NCBI GenBank assembly: GCA_022818135.1
Contig: JAFMSR010000019.1
Location: forward strand, 34,292,362 to 34,356,361
DNA length: 64,000 nucleotides
Source: Saxidomus purpurata
Lineage: Eukaryota; Mollusca; Bivalvia; Venerida; Veneridae
Direction of reading: 5' to 3'
Shown one piece after another: positions 49,333 to 60,100 of the stretch. Each line of letters starts with the position of its first letter. The stretch's first letter is position 1. A program made the position numbers and the translations under genes. The notes beneath the pieces were generated by a model. It saw only the letters and a list, made by a program, of their open reading frames with translations, was not told the DNA's origin and searched no databases.

Positions 49333-50183
49333 CGTTGTGATATCTGCTTTCTCGGAGTTATATTTTATTAATGTTTAGATGCGCATATACATTTTCTTAG
49401 TCTCTGTTGCGTTTCAGCCAAATAGACCAGATTGTTTTGAAATATGCAAAGTAACAGTTTCTTGTGGACAAATTTGAGGTACGCCATAGTGACCTAGATT
49501 GCAGGCGTTCTTCGTTATAGCGCATATACTGTACCATGATTGGGTTGCTTTTTGTGTAATGCCCCTGAGGGCATCAACCAGTACAAAAATGTGTAGTGGT
49601 GGGTTTTTTTATGCACATAGTCAATCATCAGAGCTTCTATCATCAAAGCGATTAACTACAACATAAATACCTTTAAGATGATTATTGGTATCACGATATT
49701 AAATTTCTAGTTTCATACAAAAGGTATATTTATATTTCTATAAAGAATATATCAGAAAACTTAGCAATTCCCTACTAAGTGAACATTACTACCATGTTTT
49801 GATGAGGGAGCACAAACTGTTTGGATATGCCTCCACACGGGAGATTGGACGGGCAACGCCAAATTAATATTACTCAGCACTTTGCGGGGGATAAAAAGTA
49901 TTCCTTTAAAACCGATTTACACAGTATCTCTCGAGTCCGTTTCCTGAATAAAAAGCAGTACTGGAGTCATATGAGAAGGAACGGTCTGTTAGATAAAAAA
50001 GCACTCCCTAAAAACTGGTATCACATTAAATAATTCAAAAGCGTAAATATTGGAATATTTGCAAATGATACTAGACAACTAGGCTAGACTAGGCAGTGGG
50101 GTGTTTGAGAGTGGGGGGGCGGGGGGCGGAGGGGGGTGTATTCATCACCTTCAGGGATAGTTCTAGTTTAGTTTATACTTATT

Positions 50184-50362
50184 TATTTTAGCTCGATTGT
50201 GAAGAAAGCTTTAAGCGTATCGAGTCACTCTCGAGTCCGATTCCTTGAAGACCCATTACTGGTGTGATATGAGGAAGTACTGTCGTGACCCTGGTGGGGC
50301 TCGAACCCGCAACTTCCGGGATGGGCGGCAGACACCTTAACCGCTACACCACCGTTTGCATT
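50184..50362 (-). mobile_element. tRNA-derived SINE (family A), full copy
   Basis: Minus strand: GGTGGTGTAGCGGTTAAGGT (A box), TTGCGGGTTCGAGCCCC (B box), AAGTACTTCC/ATGACACCAG-type body and CTTTCTTCACAATCGAGC tail. A further fragment of the same family is at 49920-49985. Confidence 0.85.
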
Positions 50363-50369
50363 CATTGAA

Positions 50370-51795
50370 CTCATTATTTATGTAAAGAGAATATAATTTG
50401 CTAGTTGCAGGGAGAGCCCCTTTAACAAAACACTTTCATTCATTAAGAATGTATTGTAAATGGAATCATTATAAATTTTATTAACATTACCCGATGGTAA
50501 ATTCAGGTGAGAGACAGACTTTACTGAGTGTTTTAACATGTTTCTCTTATGTTGCGTCCGATGAAGAGCATGGTTAGCAAAATACAATTTGAAACCTGTC
50601 TGACCAAACCCCCACCCCATTAACACGATGTTTGGGTAACTGACTGTTCGAAGACTGGATTGGGACTGTCAATTAAATTCATGTAGTTTACCGTTCTATT
50701 GTGATGGCGTTCTCGCTGTGTGTGTTTGCAAGGTTCTTCACTTATTGTTATTTGTGAAACCTTGGCCTTAAAATATTCATATCCTAGCAGCAGCCTTGAG
50801 AAAAGATTTAATTGATATCAACTTGCGGGGCATTAAGCATGATTTATTTCAATATAGAAAAGTTGCATTAACATATTAAAAGGACATCTGTCATTAAAAC
50901 TGGAACTTTTTTCAATAAGTCAACGCCTTCTTATCTCTCAATCAACTCCGTCATTACCACAATTGAAAATCATAAATAACCTTTTTATCCGCACAGTATG
51001 ACCATGTTCTGCATTATTAAAATTGTAGATTCTCTTTGAGCACCGGTTGAAACTAACCGAAAGATGTGCAATTATATATCATATGAATTTGACTAGGTCA
51101 AGGTTAAAAAATGAAAGTATATATAGTGTTAGTATTTATCGCAGCATTTCATTGTATGGAAGGAAGCTGCTAGATCTTCTACATGAGTAACTTCTCCTTT
51201 CTGTTTGCTAACACAAAATACAACAGCATTCACATAAAAAAAACACAATTCTTTTTAGCAGAAAAGCATTTAATTATCATTAAATTCTGATCAGGGCTTT
51301 TGGAGATCGCACACGATTTTACTATCTCGAGCCCATGATACCTTGACCGTTGACTTAATAACCCGAAACATAGACCATGCAAAACTAGCTACGATACTTT
51401 TCATTTCTGTGGAGAATCAATAAAATCTGACCAGGGGTTTTTGATATTAAAAGCGCACAAGATTGCTTCTTCAGACAGACATACAAGCTGAGACGAGGAT
51501 ACCCCATTGTACTTTGTGTACAAGGGGTATAAAAAGGATGTAGGATGATTTTGTACAAGTCGCAAAAAAATTGTAAAAACTCTAGAAATTCCTTTTTACA
51601 GATACAAGTGTTTTGAAAATACTAAAATATGATAACTCAATAGTCTATCTCTAAAATATTAAATCTACATGTACCTTTAGGTTATATGTCTATATTACAG
51701 GAATAATGATACTACAAGTATTTGGAATTGAGAAACAGCAAACCGCAGCAATAAGTTTATTTCTTCAATAAAGATTAATTTTCTCTGACATTCTC
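50370..51795. other. Gene-free centre of the inverted duplication
   Basis: AT-rich; no exon, repeat family or chitin synthase exon 23-like sequence was recognised here, although an exon-22 fragment starts at its right edge. Confidence 0.4.
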
Positions 51796-51826
51796 TGATA
51801 CTAACTTTTGATTCCAATGTCTTTCA

Positions 51827-51921
51827 AAAAAAACAAAAATAATATCAAACAGGGAATGCCACGCACCAAAAACGCAGCATCTCCAAAACGAGCCCCACAG
51901 CACCCAGAAGTGCACACCACC

Positions 51922-51974
<53 letters not shown>

Positions 51975-53355
51975 TACCAACACACACTAGCATACAAAGC
52001 AAACACACGAGGACAAAACGAACAATTAAAGGAACACAGTGGGGCACCGCCTTGGAACGGTCAGTGGCAAAAACACCACTGGGGAGCTTAAACCGGTTTA
52101 TGGTGCGCACCCAACCTCACTCTTACCCCCCACCATGTTCCAAAGTCACAGGACAGTGTAAATAAAAGTAATCCCTGCTAGGTGAATCTCTAACACAGGC
52201 AATGGAAACAAAAGGCATGGTATGTAAAACACAAAAATGCTCGTGTATAAATATATAAAAAGCAAACCTTGAGAACCAAAAAACGTATGTACTCAATGCC
52301 TTTGCAGAAGGCAGAGCACCAAGAGAAACACCCTTAAGGGCCCGACGAAACAGGCCAGAGGAGAGAAGTCAAAACAGTTTCGTCCCAGTGGGATTTAAAA
52401 ACTGTCCATCACAGAGTCCTCCCCCTCTTCCGTCAGACACAATCAAAGAGGAAAGCATAGCGTCCAACTGTAAACGGGTTGAACACCAAACATGCGGTGT
52501 GTCTCAAAACAGTTGGGTCGTAACCTCTTTTAACAAAACGTTTTATAATTTTAGCAAATACAGTTGGAAAATTGCCATGACCCAAAATCTTACGAAGTTT
52601 GTAAACCACATCCCCATAAAAATCGGGTTTTGAAATACCTTCTCGCAGAAGAGTCTTTAGATAACTATTGAATTTCAAAACCAAATCAGAATTACGATAG
52701 TAAAATTTAGCAAAATATTTACGCAATTTGTAATAACGGTAGCCCTGTTGAAGAAATTTATTTGTAATATATTGATTACGTTCATTGAAATCCTCAACAT
52801 GACTACACGCTCTGGCAAACCGAATTAACTGAGAAATGTATACCCCATAAGATGTAGCATGAGGTACATCCCCATCCAAATGGGGGAAATTTACAATACT
52901 AAAATTAAAATCATCCCTCTTGTCATAAATTTTGGTATGTATAATATTGTTATAAATAGAGAGATGTAAATCTAAAAATGAAGCACCAGTATCCAAATTG
53001 TTAGTTTTAATTAACTGGAGTTCCCGGGGATAAATAGTGTCCACCAATTGACCAAAAAAACGGGTTATCCATATTAAGAATATCATCCAGATAGCGTGAT
53101 GTATTATTAAAAGCAGTGATAATGTCTGCCTGCGTATCTGGAGAAAGACTCAACATAAAGTCTCTTTCATAACAATATAAAAACAAATCTGCGACAAGGG
53201 GTGCACAATTTGTTCCCATGGGAATACCGATTACTTGTCTGAAAACTGCATTCCCAAACCTTATATAAATGTTGTTCAATAAAAAGGAAAGGGCTTTACA
53301 AACTTCGTCACAGGTCCACATAGTATAATGTTTAACATTCTGTCATTCCGGAAAT
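51827..53355 (-). mobile_element. Penelope-like retroelement, 5'-truncated, with (GT)n 3' tail
   Basis: Minus strand. The reverse-transcriptase fragment at 53321-52433 carries IGIPMGTNCAPLVADLFLY and TSRYLDDIL (the YxDD catalytic motif) and then the Penelope-type thumb region (GASFLDLHLSIYNN, FPHLDGDVPHATSYG). A frameshift near 53050 breaks the ORF, and the part before the YxDD domain is missing. No GIY-YIG endonuclease was recognised downstream; instead a noncoding tail of about 600 bases holds a (GT)n tract and ends GATATTATTTTTGTTTTT. Both edges are fixed by the two halves of chitin synthase exon 22. Confidence 0.85.
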
Positions 53356-53404
53356 CACAGGTCCACATAGTATAATGTTTAACATTCTGTCATTCCGGAA
53401 ATCA
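53309..53404. repeat. 47-bp direct duplication at the retroelement/exon junction
   Basis: Two tandem 47-base units (from 53309 and 53356), each containing both retroelement sequence (start of the TCDEVCKAL segment) and the exon-22 piece TTCCGGAATGACAG. The duplication therefore formed during or after insertion, since it spans the junction. Confidence 0.8.
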
Positions 53405-53459
53405 GCATTGTATTTTCATCTTAATAATCAATGAACGACTGAGCGAATACTTTTTCCGT

Positions 53460-54585
53460 AATCACCATATTGTAATATCATATTATCATTTGGAACACAT
53501 AGCAACAGTTTAAACTCGTAGAGAAGAACTAGAATTTTACCAAGGTTCTAACAAAAGCATATATTAAATCTATTTAGCAGCAGTATTTCTATTGCAAACA
53601 ATTGATAGACCATCTATTTTGTGAGGTTGCTATTCCTATTTATTTACTTGTTGAAAAAATAGATGTTTTCAAAGCATTCTTTGTGTTAAAGCACATTCCT
53701 TAACCTTAATTCCAGTGTTCAGGCATCACTCAGTGAAGTGGCGAGTTTCGTTTACACACAAAGTAAATTATCAAAACTTCTATCAGAACTTTGCACTAAA
53801 TTATGGGCGACTTTGATTCTCTTATTGGCGGCAACTTGCGGAAACTTTTTTTTTGTACATAAACAATAAATTAGCAAGTGTAGACACATAGTTTGTGTCC
53901 GGAAAATCTTTTCCTATCTATTTCGGCTGTGAGGACAAATCCCATCTATATATACATGATTGTGATAGTGTCAATATGGAAATACTGAACTTTTCAATAA
54001 TCATATTACATTACAATGTATGTGCAAAAATAATTTGAATAAAGATATCGTTATGGCCTCATCCAAAGTCCGAGCCTTCAAAATGTAACACCCGTGCTAT
54101 TTTGACCAAAATAATTTGAATTCCAAATATGCTAGCGTACGGGACCATCACGGCTCTCTTGTTATGTCCATGCATGCTAACCATGTAGCTTAACCAGTTG
54201 GATGCTTTTTAAGTATCAAACTTATTTTTGTAAAACATATTTTTTCTCACCTATGAGATACATATTTCCGCGCATTTACCCATGTGAGATAAACTTATCT
54301 CACATCGCTTATCCCACATCGCTGCCGGACTAGTTTTACGTTAATTGTTAGCAGACATAAAAGTCGAAAAATGACTGTAAAATTGTTATTTTTGAAATAA
54401 ACATAGGGTTGTTGGTATTCATTTTCTTAGTTAGATCATTTTCTATCCATCTATAGCAGTTTCGAAGTAAAATTCGAGAAAAAGTTGATATTCTTTTTTT
54501 CATCCCCATCCTGTATTTGCACTTATTCCTTCTTACTTGTGTGAAAATGCGATTTAAACGGTGAGAAAATAAATCTACCATGTCC
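53460..54585. other. Gene-free stretch beside the split exon
   Basis: No exon 21-like sequence or other gene found. Near 54245-54330 TGTGAGATAA/CTTATCTCACAT form a short inverted repeat. Confidence 0.4.
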
Positions 54586-54587
54586 AT

Positions 54588-54703
54588 TGAGTTGTGGATA
54601 AGGAAATCCCACCCTCGCGTTGAGATATGTCCAAAAAACTCGACAGAGCCTCGATTTTGAACGTATCTCAACCTTCGGTTGGGATTTCCTTATCCACAAC
54701 TCA
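54588..54703. repeat. Near-perfect 40-bp inverted repeat (hairpin)
   Basis: Left arm TGAGTTGTGGATAAGGAAAT plus CCCACCCTCGCGTTGAGATA (54588-54627), right arm TATCTCAACCTTCGGTTGGG plus ATTTCCTTATCCACAACTCA (54664-54703), spacer about 36 bases. Looks like a tiny fold-back element; a predicted minus ORF here is a shadow. Confidence 0.85.
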
Positions 54704-55157
54704 TGAACATGTTAGATTCACTTTATCTCGGTTCAGAGTTGACTGTTTAACAGTTAGGAAAAGTCTCTCAGAATGATGTAACCGGGTGTCTTGACAGAGC
54801 AGCGAACACCTAGAATTACAGCGATTTCCACCGACTTTCGATCCATTCCAGCAATGCATCGTATATAAGGGTTACCTGCATTCCCTTTGCTCTCAGCAAT
54901 CATATAGTCATATTATTTTGTTTTTATTATTAAGTAGTTGTTGTTGTAGGAGTGTAACGTCCCCGTTTAAACCGTATTTTGGTCATTTTTCACAGACTGA
55001 CAGTTTACATAGTTCCAGGGAAAAACCAGTACTAGGCCCCCTCCGAAAGAAATTGACATTTATTTGTACAGATACTTTCCTAAAATTGCTTCTGTGGTAC
55101 TAACAGTAGATTGTGAAAATAAAGGGAATTTGACATGTAAGTGAGATATTTTATTAC

Positions 55158-55522
55158 TTAAAGCTGCTCGCTCTCAGATTTTGATAAAAAAAATTAAGTT
55201 CTTCAAACTGTATGTAAATAACGTATTTTAGAATATATGGTCATATGAAAAGGCTCCAGTTAAAATTCATGTCACGTATATCTCTAAATCAAAGAAAAAA
55301 AACCCTGCCAAATTCAAAGGCGTTGCAAACGCTTTTGAAATGTCAATATGAACATATAGTGTAGCGGTGCGGTGTAACTGACTTTTCAATCAATTTCTGC
55401 AAATTCCTTCCAAGGTTTTTGCTATTTTTTCATTCTAGTCGTTAGTTTTGTATTTATGAATAAGAATTTTAATTTTTTGGAAATATATTTTTTCAACGGT
55501 AACTGAGAGCAAGCAGCTTTAA
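55158..55522. mobile_element. MITE family 1, full copy
   Basis: Termini TTAAAGCTGCTCGCTCTCAG and CTGAGAGCAAGCAGCTTTAA; internal AAGTTCTTCAAACTGTATG, AAAAGGCTCCAGT, GTTGCAAACGCTTTTGAAAT and ATATAGTGTAGCGGTGC. No ORF. Confidence 0.85.
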
Positions 55523-55624
55523 CAATATATTTTAATAAGTTAACTTTAAAACTCGATCTTATCCATCGGTAAACTAATTTAAATCAAATAATAATCTAAC
55601 ACAGAGAAACCAGATATTACAACT

Positions 55625-55630
55625 TTTATT
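55625..55630 (-). promoter_or_regulatory. Candidate polyadenylation signal of gene 2
   Basis: Minus-strand AATAAA at the position that aligns with 49327-49332 in the inverted-duplicated 3' flank. Conservation between the two flanks is the only support. Confidence 0.35.
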
Positions 55631-55949
55631 TAATAAACAATCAAAACATTAAATCGATTAATGACAAAGTAGAAGCCAGGATTGATTCAATCTTGTACCA
55701 ACGAGTGAGAAACATAAAAGTAACGGGAAAATAAACATAAACGAAATACGTAATGTTCAAAGTCCACACATAATGTACATGCATGTTAACATGTACAAGT
55801 TACAATGAAATAAAAACTTTTTTCTTATTTTGCATTTATTCTTATGTTTCAAAACTTTTAAACACACACCATGCCTTTTCCACTGAAATTATTTAGTCGT
55901 TCTAACTCATGTGGATCTTATTCGCCTTTTTGTTCTATCAAAAACATTA

Positions 55950-56750
55950 ACAACATTCTTGCACACACATAACACCAGTCGAAATTTTAACATACTATCT
56001 ACAACGTAACACCCGTGAACATTTAAGCGTAACATATACCGTCAAAGCGTTAACATAACATAATTAACATTCTTGCACACACACACTACAACCCGTAAAA
56101 ACTTTAACATAACTTTTAAAACATTCATTCAAACACATTATATCTCTCAAACTTTTAACATAACATTTACAATATTCATGCACATACATAACACCCGTCA
56201 AAACTTTCACATAACATTTAAAGCTGCTCACTGTTAGATTTTTGTGCAAAAATAAAGTTCATCACAAAATCGCTGAAAATAAGATATTTTAGAACTAATA
56301 GTCAAATAAGGGTCCAGTATAATTTCTTGTAAAGTTTATCTATAAAATGGAAAGTGTACGCTCCAAATTGTAAAGCGTTACTAACGCCTTTGAAATGGCA
56401 ATATAAACATATAGTGTAGCGGTGCCATAAAAACAACATGTTCAATGGATTTTTGCAAATCCATACCTAGATATTTACTTATATTGTTTATGTTAGTCAT
56501 TTGCTTTAAATTTTACGCATTAGTATGTCATGTTTTTTTCAACGGCAACTGTGAGCGAGCAGCTTTCAAATAATCATGCACATAAATAACACCCGTCCAA
56601 AATTTTATATAACATTAACAACATTCATGGACACCCGTGAACAATTAAGCATTTTATTTACAACACTCATGCACACACATGACATCTATCAAAACATTAA
56701 CATAGCATTTACAACATTCATGCACACACAGAACACCCTTCAAAACGTTA
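55950..56750. repeat. 51-bp-type minisatellite in the 3' flank of gene 2, split by a MITE
   Basis: Units of CATTCTTGCACACACATAAC, ACCCGT and AAAACTTTAACATAAC are the inverse of the repeat at 48770-49080. The array is interrupted at 56217-56567 by a family 1 MITE. Flanking sequence on both sides also aligns with the gene 1 flank in inverse. Confidence 0.8.
56217..56567. mobile_element. MITE family 1, full copy inserted in the minisatellite
   Basis: Termini TTTAAAGCTGCTCACTGTTA and AACTGTGAGCGAGCAGCTTT, internal blocks as at 55158. It splits the gene 2 minisatellite, so it is younger than that array. Confidence 0.85.
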
Positions 56751-57089
56751 ACAGTTTTTATTGCACATGTTACCTACTGGTATTATTGCACAGTTTATAA
56801 ATTGTATTATCATTCAGTTCTAAATAAACTCTTGAAGTTTCACATGACTCAAATACATGTGTTAAAATGTGTTAAAATGTTTTTTCCGCAGACGCTTCAC
56901 ACCAATAATTTGTAGAATACATTAGGCTTATTCATATCACAATCGTAAAGCCTGTTTCTCTTTCTGCAGATGATTCATACCATGTGTTTATGCAAATTAT
57001 TCACAAAACATTTTGTAAACATGTTTGAAAATAAGTAATGTATTCTTGTAACACTGTACTGAAACCTCCTCAAATATGTTCTGTTCTGT

Positions 57090-57159
57090 CTAGCAAGGGT
57101 TTAGTCTCGTCCCGCAACACCCAACCACAGCTTTTATATTGTCTTTATTCTCCGAATCA
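57090..57159 (-). CDS. Probable last exon of gene 2 (shortened tail)
   Basis: After ACATTTAAG (gene 1 has ACATTTTAG) the frame reads (AG)T GAT TCG, giving SDSENKDNIKAVVGCCGTRL and a TAG at 57092-57090. Gene 1 begins the equivalent exon SDLMQDD. In a second frame, ETKPLLDRTE (stop TGA at 57072-57070) aligns with SETRPLLDNTTE of gene 1, so a deletion plus frameshift has apparently replaced the old C-terminus with a shorter one. The basic RKRR segment is lost. Confidence 0.5.
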
Positions 57160-60100
57160 CTTAAATGTACAATGTGTTAAAATGCATAAGCAGTATTTAA
57201 TAATTGTGAGTAAATACTATAATTTAATAAAATCTAGACATCAGATTAAAATGGCTAAAATAATTTCCCAATACGCTAACAATGAGATATTAAACGTATG
57301 TAACATAATAAATAAATACATAAGTTTTACAATAAGAACGTAATATTATATCAAGAAATGTCAAGTTTACGCACACATAGTGTGTCAAGCAAATCCAGTG
57401 TATTTATATTCCTGAACGAATGAAGCAAATCTTTGAAAAAGAAACAATTAGACAGTGTATTTCTCTATAACCGTTTCAGAAAAAAGCTGTATTAAAATTC
57501 CACCCACCTACTGCTGAAATTAAGTTTGGATTAATTTTCTCACTGTATTCTCAGACAACAAATGAAATTAGGGAAAACTTTTCACGCGGAATGAAGTGAC
57601 GTATACAGAAAAATATGTAAAGTAGTGGCATTTGGATATGTCGTGATGTGTTTCTGTGTCAGATATGGGAAAATATTGTGAGATTTTATAATATTCCGTC
57701 ACCTTGAAGAATGCCAGTAAAAGTTATTCTTAGAGTCTGAGCAATTGGCGCTAGAAGAACCTTTCAGTTGCGCGGGACCCGAACCTATGCATTTCGACAT
57801 TTGCATTATAGTAAGATGGTGATAGCGAGAGTTTGACATGGGCGAGGAGCCTTTTGTCTGTCATTCGTTGTCATTTTAATGACTTCATTATTTTATGAGC
57901 ACTATGAAATATGTTGATGAACTCAATTTACTCAATGCACGAGTTATTTATTTTCTCATCGAAGATTCTGGAGCCAAATACTTTACCTTCTTTATTTTTC
58001 TTTTAAGATACCCATTTTGTATTTCATATTTGAAAATTGCTGTTATGTTTATGATAAATAAATAAATAAGCAGTGTTTTATTCTTTACGAAAACTCGAAA
58101 TCTCTCAGAAGTAAGGGATCTACTTTTCCAAGAGTAGATAATGGTCAGTGTGCATATCAAATAAGTCTGACCAGAATTCCCATTAAGTGTTATTAAGTAT
58201 GTCAATTTTCAGTTCATAACCTCCCTTTGAGCAATTTATTGTAATGTCCAAATCGGAAGAAAGGTCAATACATTTTTAATGTTGATATTTTGTTTCTATC
58301 TAAATAGTTTCCTACCTGTCGTCGAACGCCCATGTTGTGTTGAATTTGGCTCCAAATTTGTACGGGGCTCTTCTCAAATAATGAGTCATGGTCGAAATAC
58401 GATGTACAATCATGGTTAGGAACTGAATAATGAGCACCAAGCCAATTAGAAGGAGAACAACCAATCCTATAACATAAAGGCTAATAATTAATATGAATAT
58501 TTAGAAGATAATAAATTGAGACAAGAACATTCACTGAATGAGGTTTGTAAAAGTATGATTACAATTACTCAGGTGTCACTGTGGTGTTTTGACCACGCCG
58601 GTTTTTTTTTTTTTTTTGGAAAACATCAGTCTATTTATTACAGGCCATCCGAAAATAAAAAAGCATCTTAAATGTAGAATTTCCCTGCTTGTTTGGATTT
58701 ATTGTAAAAAGGCAGATACTCTCATCTAAGATAAAATACATTGCAAAGGTACTGCGGGATTTTAACTTGCCGTCATTTTTTCAATGGTGAAGATAAAAAC
58801 GAAATAAAACGTTAAATGTATTTTTCTTTAAAAAGCACCTTTTGTTTGTAATAATAACTAGGCAAATGTAACGAACTTATGTGAACAAATAATGTCGAGG
58901 AAAACTCGAGCATAGTCAAGTCACGTGTGGAAACAAATACAGCTTATTCAGCATGTGACAGTGTGCCAGAATGGTATAATTTCATTTCAACTATTTGTTA
59001 AAGCTGTTCGCTCTCAGATTTTGGTAAAAAAATAAAGTTCTCCAAACTGTATGTAAATAAGGTATTTTAGAACATATAGTCATATAAAAAGGCTCCAGTA
59101 TAAAATCCTGTCACGTATATCTCTAAATTAAAAAAAAAAACGCTACCAAATTTAAAAGCGTTGCAAACGCTTTTGAAATTTCAATATGAACATATAGTGT
59201 AGCGGTGCCTTGTAACCGACATTTTCAATCGATTTCTACAAATTCCTACCTAGATTTTTGCTTATATTTTGCTTCTAGCCTTTAGTTTTATATTTATCTA
59301 TAATTTTGTCAATTTATATTAAAAAATAAAATTTTCAACGGTAACTGGGAGAGAGCGAGCAGCCTTAATACATCACTGTAGCTTCTTTGGGCAATATGAC
59401 TTCGTTATACGTCACCAAACGTTGTTTGACGTTTGTTATAGTTGTACAAAGATATTGTGCTGCCAGTTGTGGTGATGCAATGAAACACTTCCTTTAATTT
59501 ATATCCAATACAGCATCAGGGGATGCTTTAGGTCACAATAATAGGTCACTTAATGTCACATTACCGACAGGATTGCTTCCAAAGACACTGAGGAGTTCGC
59601 CGTGATAAGCGAGCGTGCAAATAAGTATCAACCAAAGTGTATTGGACACTGCGAATATCATCAGCCATTGGTTCCGTATTTCAACGAGTTTTTCTGAAAT
59701 AAAAATAAAATTAATTTTCGTCTAAAACCTTCAAAATCAATCCACGCTATACGCTTTGCGGTTAAAATATGTATTTACATAAAAGAGTTTCCCATTTTTA
59801 CGACTTGTTCTGGTAAAATATAACGATGAAATTTTTGTTCAATATAATACTTGTATTATGATTATGAAACTTGATATAAAATGTGATGTACATATTGTAC
59901 GGTTGGTGGGGGTGGCTCTCCGACCCCGATTAAAGCAGTGGACGGGGATAATAAATGGGGTTACCCTTTGAGGCCCGGAAATTTAAAAAAAAGGAGAAAA
60001 AGATTCCTTTAGATCCAACTAAATATACAGGGCACATTGTCCCTATTTTGTATACTATGTTCTAAGTCTTTAATTGGGTTATTACTTTTACTCCATGTGA

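Larger units (their letters stand above)
51806..53449 (-). pseudogene. Displaced copy of chitin synthase exon 22, split by a retroelement
   Basis: Minus strand. The 5' half (53449-53386) keeps CGCTCAG, TTCATTGAT and an exact stretch encoding ENTMLISGMT; the 3' half (51825-51806) keeps GAAAGACATTGGAATCAAAA followed by the same GTTAGTAT donor as gene 1 exon 22. Between them sits a 1.5-kb Penelope-like element that replaced about nine bases. The 5' half has an in-frame stop and has lost the acceptor AG. No exon 21 or 23 was found beside it, so this is an isolated fragment lying downstream of gene 2, not part of either gene in order. Confidence 0.8.

Noticed and set aside
52433..53321. Reverse transcriptase of a LINE, DIRS or viral origin
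   Set aside because: The IPMGTNCAPLVADLFLY and SRYLDDIL context and the following thumb segment fit Penelope-like elements better; there is no gag, integrase, LTR or endonuclease of the other classes.
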